Positions 33,303 to 41,317 of a stretch of DNA of 64,000 nt are shown here, one piece after another. The notes beneath the pieces were generated by a model that searched no databases, was not told the DNA's origin, and saw only the letters and a list, made by a program, of their open reading frames with translations. Made by a program: the position numbers and the translations under genes. Source of the DNA: Larkinella sp049445795 (GTDB lineage Bacteria > Bacteroidota > Bacteroidia > Cytophagales > Spirosomataceae); NCBI RefSeq assembly GCF_049445795.1, contig NZ_JBMSDT010000011.1:62001-126000 (forward strand). Direction: 5' to 3'. Each line of letters begins with the position of its first letter. The stretch's first letter is position 1.

Positions 33303-34385
33303 ATGAGTCATAAGTGGTTTACCGGCAACGCAGCCCGAGGGGTGATGGTGGTGGCAACGATTCTGCTGATGCAGGGTTGCGGGTTTATCAAGTCCAAATT
33401 CGGAGGAGGAAAAGGCAAAGGGGAAGACGTTGGGGTAACCAACGGGGAGATCACTGCCGCCGGCCGGAAAGGCTGGAAACAGACAACGCCGTATGGCATG
33501 GTGCTGATCCCGTCCGGTTCGTTCATGATGGGGCAGGCCGATGAGGATCTGGCTGCCACGCAGGTAAACATGAACCGCCGGGTGACGATTAGTTCCTTCT
33601 ACATGGATGATACCGAAATCACTAACCACGAATACCGGCAGTTTGTCAACGCCCTGTTGACGGACTCGGTTTCGGTGCTCGGTGAAGAGGAAATCATGAG
33701 CAAGTATTACCCGGATACCACCGTTTGGAAAAACGACTTTACGTACCACAACGGTGACCCGATGCTGGAGTATTACTTTTCGCACCCGGCTTTCGATACC
33801 TACCCGGTGGTGGGCGTAAGCTGGCAGGCGGCTCAGTATTTCTGCAACTGGCGGACGAACCTCTACAACGATTACCGTACGAAAGAAGGGCAATTTGTAT
33901 CGCCCCGCTACCGCTTACCATCCGAAGCCGAATGGGAATGGGCCGCACGCGGTGGACGGAACTCCGCCAAATATCCCTGGGGTGGCCCGTACGTAGCGAA
34001 CGGCAAAGGCTGTTATCTGGCTAACTTCAAACCGCAACGCGGAAACTTCGACGCCGACGGGTATCCGTATACCGCCCCGGCTAATGCCTACAACCCCAAC
34101 GAATACGGTCTGTACAACATGGCCGGAAACGTGGCGGAATGGACCCGGGATGCCTACGCCGAGAATGCTTCGGCCATCGTCTGGGATATGAACCCGGATA
34201 ACCAGAATGCCGACGAGCCCCGGAAGGTTGTACGGGGTGGTTCGTGGAAAGACATCTCGTATTACCTGGAAACCGGCACACGCTACTACGAATACGAGTA
34301 CAACAAGCGTTCGTACATCGGTTTCCGGTGCGTGATGGACAACCTTCAGGGCCGCACGGCTTCAGGCGGAGCCCGGCGCCGTTAA
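33303..34385 (+). CDS. gldK: gliding motility/T9SS lipoprotein GldK
   Basis: A 360-residue outer-membrane lipoprotein: signal peptide with lipobox LMQGC, then a formylglycine-generating-enzyme-like domain (GMVLIPSGSFMMGQADEDL, FYMDDTEITNHEYRQF, PVVGVSWQAAQYFCNWR, RLPSEAEWEWAARGG, NMAGNVAEWTRDAY, VVRGGSWKD). In T9SS it forms the periplasmic ring with GldN. ATG 33303 is used; the longer frame to 33240 does not place a signal peptide at the N-terminus. Confidence 0.96.
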   Translation: MSHKWFTGNAARGVMVVATILLMQGCGFIKSKFGGGKGKGEDVGVTNGEITAAGRKGWKQTTPYGMVLIPSGSFMMGQADEDLAATQVNMNRRVTISSFYMDDTEITNHEYRQFVNALLTDSVSVLGEEEIMSKYYPDTTVWKNDFTYHNGDPMLEYYFSHPAFDTYPVVGVSWQAAQYFCNWRTNLYNDYRTKEGQFVSPRYRLPSEAEWEWAARGGRNSAKYPWGGPYVANGKGCYLANFKPQRGNFDADGYPYTAPANAYNPNEYGLYNMAGNVAEWTRDAYAENASAIVWDMNPDNQNADEPRKVVRGGSWKDISYYLETGTRYYEYEYNKRSYIGFRCVMDNLQGRTASGGARRR

Positions 34386-34465
34386 TCCACCCGGTTTGGC
34401 ATCTGCATTCTTACCCTGTAAACTCTTAAACAAAATACAAGGCTTACCTTTTTTTCTCTAATATC

Positions 34466-35287
34466 ATGGCTAAAAGTAACGGCTCGAATGTTTTCTTTGA
34501 TAAGGTTCTTCCTACTGTATATAGCGCCGGGGCGGCTGTCGTTGTCCTTGGGGCGTTAGGTAAAATTCAACACTATGATTGGGGTGGCCCCATGCTGACG
34601 ATCGGTTTGTCCGTGGAAGCCGCCATTTTTGCCCTTTTTGCTTTACAAACCTTTTTCCAGCCTACCCAAACCGAACCGGACTGGACCCGAGTTTATCCGG
34701 AACTGGCCGACGATTATAAAGGTGAGTTACCGAAACGTGGACCGGCGCTGCAAAGCAACGGTTTGACAGCGAATATGGATAAAATGCTGGCCGATGCGAA
34801 AGTGACGCCGGACATTTTTGAGAAACTGGGAACGGGTCTGCGCAGCTTTACCGATACCGTAGGCCGGATGCGGGATGTTTCGGAGGCTACCGTTGCGACT
34901 AACGAATACGCGCAAAATGTACGGCAGGCTGCCAGCGCCATCAACGACATGAACAAGTCGTATGGAGTGGCCGTGACGGCCATGAATGCCATGGCGGATG
35001 CCACGCAGGATGCGAAAGAATACCGGGCTCAGTTCCAGAAGATTACGCAGAGCATGGGCGCGTTGAATGCCGTTTATGAACTCGAATTGCAGGATACGAA
35101 CAAGCACCTGAAAGCCATGAACGCTTTCTACGGCAACCTAACGAGCGCGATGGAAAATATGGCCGATGCCAGCCGCGATACGCAGCAGTTCAAAACCGAA
35201 CTGTCGAAACTGACCAACAACCTGTCGTCGCTCAACAACGTATACGGCAGCATGTTGACGGCCATGCGCGGGAACGGTGCGAAATAA
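34466..35287 (+). CDS. gldL: T9SS/gliding motor protein GldL
   Basis: A 273-residue inner-membrane protein. Two helices at about residues 14-32 and 38-58 include GALGKIQHYDWGGPMLTIGLSVEAAIFALFALQTF; the glutamate in SVEAAIF is the one implicated in proton-driven motor function in GldL/PorL. The long helical cytoplasmic part is a probable coiled coil. It partners GldM. It is 80 bases after gldK. Confidence 0.96.
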   Translation: MAKSNGSNVFFDKVLPTVYSAGAAVVVLGALGKIQHYDWGGPMLTIGLSVEAAIFALFALQTFFQPTQTEPDWTRVYPELADDYKGELPKRGPALQSNGLTANMDKMLADAKVTPDIFEKLGTGLRSFTDTVGRMRDVSEATVATNEYAQNVRQAASAINDMNKSYGVAVTAMNAMADATQDAKEYRAQFQKITQSMGALNAVYELELQDTNKHLKAMNAFYGNLTSAMENMADASRDTQQFKTELSKLTNNLSSLNNVYGSMLTAMRGNGAK

Positions 35288-35326
35288 TCTTCAACTCTAC
35301 ATTACAGCTTACACTACCATACACTA

Positions 35327-36922
35327 ATGGCAGGAGGAAAAGAAACACCCCGGCAGAAAATGATCGGGATGATGTATCTGGTATTGACCGCCATGCTGGC
35401 CTTACAGGTTAGTTCGGCCTTACTGGAAAAGTTTATTCTGCTGAACAACAGTTTGGAAACATCGACGGGTTCAGCCAATCGAATTAATCAGTCTACGTTA
35501 GATAATATCCGGGCCACGGTGGAAAAATCTGGAAACCGGGCCGCAGATTTAGCCATAGTCAAACAGGCGCAGGAAGTGCGTGAACTGACATCCGGTGTGG
35601 TTGCCGAACTGGATGCGCTGAAAGATCAGATCATTAACGAAGCCGGTGGCGGTCGCGATGAGGAGGGAAACATCAAAAACCCGAACGAAGAAACGCGGGT
35701 TGGTTCCATCATGATCGGGAACAACAAGAACGGAAAAGCTTACGAATTGCAGGCAAAATTGAATCAGTACGTTCAGCAATTGCAGAAGTACAATCCGAAC
35801 GCAAAGTTCACTCCGCTGGCTGTGGATGCGAAAGATGATCCGATTGCCAGCCGTTCGAGAGACCAGCGCAACAAGGATTTTGCCGAACTGAACTTTGAAC
35901 AAACCCCGGTTCCGGCGGCTTTGGCGGTTTTGAGCCAGCGGCAGTCGGACATCCGTCGGATGGAGGGCGAAGTGCTGGATTACCTGGCGGGTAAAGTGGG
36001 CGCGCAGGACATCAAGTTTGACAAAATTCTGGCGATGGTCAGCATGGAGTCGAAAGTGGTGGTGGCCGGTACAAAGTTCAAAGGGGAAATGTTCCTGGCG
36101 GCTTCGTCGAGCGGAATTACGCCCCGGATGAGCCTGAATAATGGAGCGGTACGGGTTGAAAATGGCGTCGGTAAGATTGAATTTACGGCCCAGGGTGGTA
36201 CGTATGACAAGAACGGCCTGGCCCGTCGTACGCTGGTTGGTTCCATTAGCTACCAGGCTCCGGACGGCATGAAAACCGTTAATTTCAATCAGGAATATTT
36301 CGTTGCCAAACCGTCGTACGAGATCGAAACGGCTTCGTTGCCGCCTTTGTACCTCGGTTGCGCCAACAAACTAAGCATTCAAAGTCCGCAGCTCGGAGCA
36401 CTTTGGAATCCGTCCTTCACGGCTAACGGCGCTGCCGTACTGACCAGCGGTGAGCGGGGTAAAATCACGGTGATCCCGAGTTCCACACAGGTAACATTGA
36501 ATGTTAACAATGGCGGTAGCTTGCTGGGAACTAATACTTTCAAAGTAAATCGAGTACCTCGTCCAACCCTGAAACTTTTTATTGGTGGAGCGGAATACGA
36601 TGAGCGAAAGGGAGCTCCTGTATCCAGTGTGCGTTCAATTCAAGTTCGGGCTATTCCGGATGAAAGCTTTAAAAACTTCATGCCGGATGACGCCAAATTC
36701 CGTGTATCGGGATTCACGGTATCACTTGCTCAAGGTAGCCGTCGGATCGCTGGACCAATTTCTTTAGGCCCTAATGGGGGTAGCGTCGGCAGTTTGGCTT
36801 CAGAAGCCCAGCCTGGAATGCGTTATGTTATTGAAGTGGAAGGAGTGCAACGGCAGAACTTCCGTGGAGAAATTAGCGATGTTCCGGTTACTCAAAAATA
36901 TTTCCCAATTATCTTGTACTAA
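35327..36922 (+). CDS. gldM: T9SS/gliding motor protein GldM
   Basis: A 531-residue protein with a short cytosolic start (MAGGKETPRQKMIGMMYLVL), one membrane helix with TAMLALQVSSALLEKF, and a long periplasmic arm of the four GldM domains. GldL and GldM together form the proton-powered rotary motor that energises secretion and gliding. The region from about 36540 to the stop is less GC-rich with different codon choice than the first two thirds, while the reading frame stays intact. Confidence 0.96.
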   Translation: MAGGKETPRQKMIGMMYLVLTAMLALQVSSALLEKFILLNNSLETSTGSANRINQSTLDNIRATVEKSGNRAADLAIVKQAQEVRELTSGVVAELDALKDQIINEAGGGRDEEGNIKNPNEETRVGSIMIGNNKNGKAYELQAKLNQYVQQLQKYNPNAKFTPLAVDAKDDPIASRSRDQRNKDFAELNFEQTPVPAALAVLSQRQSDIRRMEGEVLDYLAGKVGAQDIKFDKILAMVSMESKVVVAGTKFKGEMFLAASSSGITPRMSLNNGAVRVENGVGKIEFTAQGGTYDKNGLARRTLVGSISYQAPDGMKTVNFNQEYFVAKPSYEIETASLPPLYLGCANKLSIQSPQLGALWNPSFTANGAAVLTSGERGKITVIPSSTQVTLNVNNGGSLLGTNTFKVNRVPRPTLKLFIGGAEYDERKGAPVSSVRSIQVRAIPDESFKNFMPDDAKFRVSGFTVSLAQGSRRIAGPISLGPNGGSVGSLASEAQPGMRYVIEVEGVQRQNFRGEISDVPVTQKYFPIILY

Positions 36923-36983
36923 CCGTATAAGAACTGACGATCAATTCGTTATTGTGAAGAACAGAAGCAAAAAGCACAAGGTC

Positions 36984-38048
36984 ATGAAACAGGCGGGAAG
37001 TGTAGCCGTAGCGGCCGTGTTGGCCGTGATGGCAGGCGGGGTGGCACAGGCGCAGGAGCGGGATAACACGAAAACCAATCCGTTGTCGGTTCGCGAGATC
37101 AACGAGAACGACATCATGATGAAGAAAACATTATGGCGTCGTGTCGACCTGAACGAGAAGCAGAATCAGGCGATGTTCTCGAAGAACAATCAGATTACCA
37201 AATACCTGATCGACGCCGTGAAAGCCGGGGTGTTGGTAGCCTATCCCAACGACTCGGTGAACACCCCGTTGCCGGTTGAAAAATTCGCCGAAAAACTACG
37301 CATACCCGACCAGGGCGTTGCTTTGACGGCGGAAGAGAAAGCGGCCGGTTTTGGCGACGAAACCCAGAAAACCAACGATGGCTGGGGCGAGGCACCAAAA
37401 GACAAGAAAGCAGCCGCCAAACCCGTGGATGATGGTTGGGGAACGCCCGCGCCAAAAACCGCAAAAGCGCAACCCGTAGACGATGGTTGGGGAACGCCCG
37501 CGCCGAAGAAAAAAGTCACCGCCAAAAACACCAAAGGCAAAAAACCGGTGAAACCGGCTCCGGTTGTTCCGGAACAGCCGAAGGTTGATTCAGCAGCGTT
37601 GGCCAAAGCGGCTTCCCCCTTCGATGCGTCCAACGAACGGCTGGCTGACGAATTCAGTGTGCTGGATATCAAGGAGGATTGGGTTTTCGATCGGAAGCGT
37701 TCCCGGTTGTACTATGATATTCAAACCGTAGGCATCGTGATTCCGGCGGATAAAAGCCCGTCAGGATTGGAAACGCAGGTGGCGTATTTCAAATACAAAG
37801 ACCTGGACAAGCTGTTCCGTAGCGATCCGAAGAAATTCATCTGGTACAACTCGCAGAACCAGGCTCAGCACAAAAACCTGGCCGACGCCTTTGACCTGCG
37901 GTTGTTCTGGGGACGGATTTACAAAGTATCGAACCCGAAAGACCGCGACCTGATCGGTCAGTACGGCAGCGAGCGGGAAGGGTTGATGCAATCGTATCAG
38001 ATCGAGCAGAAACTGATGGAAGAAGAGCACGGTTTGTGGGAGTATTAA
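36984..38048 (+). CDS. gldN: gliding motility/T9SS protein GldN with Gly-Trp repeats
   Basis: A 354-residue periplasmic protein: signal peptide (MKQAGSVAVAAVLAVMAGGVAQAQ) then the GldN/PorN domain, with NENDIMMKKTLWRRVDLNEKQN near the start and KEDWVFDRKRSRLYYDIQTVGIVIPA later. Between them, about residues 130-180, lies a low-complexity insert with three related units (NDGWGEAP, VDDGWGTPAP, VDDGWGTPAP) spaced 17 residues apart in the last two cases. ATG 36984 has an AAGG ribosome site five bases upstream and gives the signal peptide; a GTG at 36954 is possible; the longer frame overlapping gldM is not credible. Confidence 0.93.
   Translation: MKQAGSVAVAAVLAVMAGGVAQAQERDNTKTNPLSVREINENDIMMKKTLWRRVDLNEKQNQAMFSKNNQITKYLIDAVKAGVLVAYPNDSVNTPLPVEKFAEKLRIPDQGVALTAEEKAAGFGDETQKTNDGWGEAPKDKKAAAKPVDDGWGTPAPKTAKAQPVDDGWGTPAPKKKVTAKNTKGKKPVKPAPVVPEQPKVDSAALAKAASPFDASNERLADEFSVLDIKEDWVFDRKRSRLYYDIQTVGIVIPADKSPSGLETQVAYFKYKDLDKLFRSDPKKFIWYNSQNQAQHKNLADAFDLRLFWGRIYKVSNPKDRDLIGQYGSEREGLMQSYQIEQKLMEEEHGLWEY
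37420..37508 (+). repeat. in-frame tandem repeat within gldN
   Basis: Two near-identical 38-base units (37420-37457 and 37471-37508) with four differences, encoding PVDDGWGTPAPK; a degenerate third unit precedes them near 37370. Confidence 0.85.
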
Positions 38049-38062
38049 TCCGAAACCGCAAC

Positions 38063-38093
38063 AAAAAAGGGAAGCCACCGGCTTCCCTTTTTT
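38063..38093. terminator. bidirectional terminator between gldN and uvrC
   Basis: AAAAAAGGGAAGCC and GGCTTCCCTTTTTT form a perfect stem over a three-base loop, with T-runs on both strands. It serves both convergent genes. Confidence 0.95.
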
Positions 38094-38099
38094 GTTAGC

Positions 38100-39911
38100 T
38101 CAGGCTTGATTGATCGTTTCGAAATACTGCCTGATTTTTTGCGCCTTGTCATTTCCCACCACCGTCGCAATATCATCGATCGGTGCTTCCCGGATCTTTT
38201 TGACGCCTTTGAAGTACTTCAACAACTTGGCCGCCGTTTTCTTGCCAATGCCCTCAATATTTTCGAGTTCACTAATCAGGCTATTCCTGCTTCGTTTGTC
38301 GCGATGATACGTGATGGCAAACCGGTGGGCTTCGTCGCGGATGCGCTGAATGAGCTTTAACGATTCAGATTTTTTGTCGATGTACAGGGGCAGGCTGTCT
38401 TCCGGAAAATAGATTTCTTCCAGACGCTTCGCAATCCCGATAATCGGTACCTGTCCATAGAGATTCAATTCTTTCAGGGCTTCACAGGCAGCACTTAACT
38501 GCCCTTTGCCACCATCGATCACGATCAGGTCCGGCAAACCGGTTTGCTCATCCAGCACACGCGTGTACCGCCGGGTGACGACCTCGTGCATGGAAGCAAA
38601 GTCGTTCGGCCCGATGACGGTTTTGATCGTGAAATGACGGTAGTTTTTGGGCGACGGTTTGCCGTCGATGAAGCAGACCATCGCCGAAACCGGGTTAGTT
38701 CCTTGGATGTTCGAGTTGTCAAAACACTCGATGCGGTGGGGGAGTGTTTTCAATTGCAAATCCTGCTTTAGCCGGATCAGCACCCGGTCTTTGCGGTTGG
38801 AGTTGCCAGTGGCTTCGGCGGCTGCCCGCTCGGCCCGTTCCCGGCGAAAATACAGCACGTTTTTCAGCGACATATCAAGCAACTTCTTTTTGTCGCCGAT
38901 CTGCGGCACCGTAATGTCGGCCTTCAAGTCGGTTTCCAGCGGGATGTTGGTAATAATCTCTTTGGCCTCACTGCCGTATTGCGTCCGAAATTCGACAATC
39001 AGCATCGTAAGCAGGTCGGAGTCGGTTTCGTTCAGTTTTTTCTTAACCTCGACGGTATTGGCTTGCGTGATGGTCCCATTGACCACTTTCATGAAGTTGA
39101 TGTAAGCCGCCGACTCGTCAGACGCGATCGTAAACACATCGGCATCCGCAATTTTGGGATTGACCACCGTCGACTTGCTCTGGAAGTTCTGCAACACGTC
39201 CAGCTTTTCCTTGTAATGCTGGGCCTGTTCAAACGCCAGTTGGTTGGCCGATTCCAACATGCGCTCCTTAAAATACTGCTGCGCCGGGCCCGCGTTTCCT
39301 TTCAGAATGGTGTGAACCTGCTCGATGTCTTTCAGGTATTCGGGTTCACTGACCAGACCTTCGCAGGGCCCTTTGCAATTGCCAATGTGGTATTCCAGGC
39401 AAACCTTGAACTTTTTAGCCTCTATGTTTTCGGGCGAGAGGTTCAGGTTACACGTACGCAGCGTAAATAACTGGCTGAACATCTCCAGCAGCGCGTACAT
39501 CGGCCGTAACTGCGCGTAAGGGCCATAAAACGTGCCCAGTTTGCGGTCGATCCGCCGGGTCGTGATCACGCGCGGAAAGTGCTCGTTCGTAACGCAGATG
39601 AACGGATAGGTCTTGTCGTCGCGGAGCAGGATGTTGTACCGGGGCTGAAAGCGCTTGATCAACTGGTTTTCCAGCAACAGCGCATCAAATTCGGTATGAA
39701 CGATGGTAAACTCAATCTTCCGAATCTGGCTGACGAGCCGCTGGGTTTTGCGGTCGTGCTGGTTCGACTTGACAAAATAACTGCTGACCCGGTTTTTCAG
39801 GTCTTTGGCTTTTCCGACGTAAATCACTTCGCCCGAGGCATCGAAATACCGGTATACCCCCGGTTCGTGCGGGACGGTTGCTAAGGCTGCTTTATAATCA
39901 AATTCGGCCAT
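38100..39911 (-). CDS. uvrC: excinuclease ABC subunit C
   Basis: A 603-residue nucleotide-excision-repair nuclease. The GIY-YIG domain starts at GVYRYFDASGEVIYVGKAKDLKNRV (about 18-42); the UVR motif region is near 205-240; the RNase-H-like domain includes HRIECFDNSNIQGTNPVSAMV and DLIVIDGGKGQL; a helix-hairpin-helix pair ends the protein (IEGIGKKTAAKLLKYF). All expected parts are present. Confidence 0.97.
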   Translation of the reverse strand: MAEFDYKAALATVPHEPGVYRYFDASGEVIYVGKAKDLKNRVSSYFVKSNQHDRKTQRLVSQIRKIEFTIVHTEFDALLLENQLIKRFQPRYNILLRDDKTYPFICVTNEHFPRVITTRRIDRKLGTFYGPYAQLRPMYALLEMFSQLFTLRTCNLNLSPENIEAKKFKVCLEYHIGNCKGPCEGLVSEPEYLKDIEQVHTILKGNAGPAQQYFKERMLESANQLAFEQAQHYKEKLDVLQNFQSKSTVVNPKIADADVFTIASDESAAYINFMKVVNGTITQANTVEVKKKLNETDSDLLTMLIVEFRTQYGSEAKEIITNIPLETDLKADITVPQIGDKKKLLDMSLKNVLYFRRERAERAAAEATGNSNRKDRVLIRLKQDLQLKTLPHRIECFDNSNIQGTNPVSAMVCFIDGKPSPKNYRHFTIKTVIGPNDFASMHEVVTRRYTRVLDEQTGLPDLIVIDGGKGQLSAACEALKELNLYGQVPIIGIAKRLEEIYFPEDSLPLYIDKKSESLKLIQRIRDEAHRFAITYHRDKRSRNSLISELENIEGIGKKTAAKLLKYFKGVKKIREAPIDDIATVVGNDKAQKIRQYFETINQA

Positions 39912-39916
39912 TGGAA

Positions 39917-40022
39917 GCGGTATTCAGTTTACGGTATTTAGTTTACAGTATTCGGTCCACTGTGCTGAGTTCTAGATGTCAGTACCATGAACTGAAAACC
40001 GTAAACTGTATACCGTAAACCT
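39917..40022. repeat. inverted repeat (GTTTACGGTAT type) between glycerate kinase and uvrC
   Basis: Imperfect arms with CGGTATTCAGTTTACGGTAT on one side and ACCGTAAACTGTATACCGTA on the other, about 40 bases apart. The outer end touches the glycerate kinase stop codon. Confidence 0.7.
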
Positions 40023-41139
40023 AGTTCAATAACAAGCGGATGACGTTAAAAGTTGTCTGCCGGACGGCGTCGTACGCGTTATTCAAGGCTTCATCCAGCG
40101 ACTGGGGACGGTTCAGCACGGAGAAGGCTGCGGTGAGGCCCAACGCCTGAATAGCTTCCGGCCCGGCTTCCAGGGTACCACAAAGTGCAATCGTCGGAAT
40201 GGCCTGCGTCCGCGCCTGCTGCGCAATGCCGTGAATCAGTTTGCCCTGGAGCGTCTGGTTATCCAGTTTCCCCTCGCCGGTCAGCACCAGGTCGACGCCA
40301 TCAAGGTGATCGGTAAACCGGGTTTGTTCCATGACCACGTTGACACCTTCTTTCAGCCGCGCGTTCAGGAAAAAGAGTGCCCCGGCCCCCAGACCGCCCG
40401 CAGCCCCGGCCCCCGGCACGTTCGCTAGGTCGACGCCGAACTGCTCCCGGATCAGACTGGCGAGATGCCGTAAGCCCTGATCCAGTTGTTCAACCATTTC
40501 GGGCGAAGCGCCTTTTTGCGGGCCGTAAATAGCGGCTGCTCCATTTGGCCCGTAGAGCGGGTTAGTTACATCGCAGGCCACATCGACTTGCATCGCGAAG
40601 GCCTGGCCCGGCGGTACCATCCGGCTAATCCGGGACAGGTTGCCGCCACAGGGCTCGACCGGTTTTCCGGTTTCATCCAGAAACTGCCAGCCCAGCGCAG
40701 CCGCCAGACCCGTGCCGCCGTCGTTGGTTGCGCTGCCGCCAATGCCCAGGATCAGTCGGTTTACACCCCGGTTTTTGGCATCCAGAATCAACTGACCCGT
40801 GCCGTACGTAGAGGCTTTGAGCGGGTCGTACTCGTCTCGTTGTAGTAACCGCAAACCCGATGCCTGCGACATTTCGATAAAGGCCGTCTGCCCTTCGGCC
40901 GAAATACCGTAGGATGCCTGAATCGGCCTGCCGAGCGGGTCGAGCGCCGAGACCGCCAGCCAGTCACCCCCAGCCGCCAGCGTCAGCACTTCGGCGGTTC
41001 CTTCACCCCCGTCGGCCATCGGCAGGGCTATGATTTCAGCCTGTGGATCAGCCAGCCGAATGCCTTCGGTCATGGCGTCGCAAACCGAACGGGCCGTCAG
41101 CGAACCTTTGAATTTGTCGGGAGCCAGCAGAAATTTCAT
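40021..41139 (-). CDS. glycerate kinase (GlxK/GarK family)
   Basis: A 372-residue cytosolic kinase. Family positions are LLAPDKFKGSLTA at the start, MADGGEGTAEVL, GIGGSATNDGGTG, the AAIYGPQKGA segment and LVLTGEGKLDNQTLQGK. It phosphorylates D-glycerate (2- or 3-position cannot be told). ATG 41139 matches the family start; the extension to 41247 would be read through a palindromic repeat. Confidence 0.94.
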   Translation of the reverse strand: MKFLLAPDKFKGSLTARSVCDAMTEGIRLADPQAEIIALPMADGGEGTAEVLTLAAGGDWLAVSALDPLGRPIQASYGISAEGQTAFIEMSQASGLRLLQRDEYDPLKASTYGTGQLILDAKNRGVNRLILGIGGSATNDGGTGLAAALGWQFLDETGKPVEPCGGNLSRISRMVPPGQAFAMQVDVACDVTNPLYGPNGAAAIYGPQKGASPEMVEQLDQGLRHLASLIREQFGVDLANVPGAGAAGGLGAGALFFLNARLKEGVNVVMEQTRFTDHLDGVDLVLTGEGKLDNQTLQGKLIHGIAQQARTQAIPTIALCGTLEAGPEAIQALGLTAAFSVLNRPQSLDEALNNAYDAVRQTTFNVIRLLLN

Positions 41140-41194
41140 ACGAGAGAGGAAAGACAACAGACATGATATGTGAGATGTATTGGTTCCCGAGGTT

Positions 41195-41243
41195 TTACCC
41201 CACCCCAACCCCTCCCTACGGGGGAGGGGTTGGGGTGGGGTAA
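41195..41243. repeat. GC-rich palindrome, family B
   Basis: Perfect 22-bp arms (TTACCCCACCCCAACCCC... and its complement) around four bases. It lies between two minus-strand genes and is not followed by T-runs, so a repeat element is more likely than a terminator. Confidence 0.85.
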
Positions 41244-41317
41244 TCACGGCCTGGTATAATAACAGAAATAACCTAATTACTCAATTCATCTCTTGTCTCA
41301 TGTCTGACATCTTTTGT

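Noticed and set aside
36774..36983. Long N-terminal extension of gldN overlapping gldM
   Set aside because: It would put about 70 residues read from gldM in front of a clear signal peptide; ATG 36984 has a ribosome site.
41195..41243. The GC-rich palindrome as a terminator of the PBP gene
   Set aside because: No T-run follows on either strand; repeat-element character fits better.
41140..41247. Extended glycerate kinase start
   Set aside because: The extra codons are read through a GC-rich palindrome and lie before the conserved family start.
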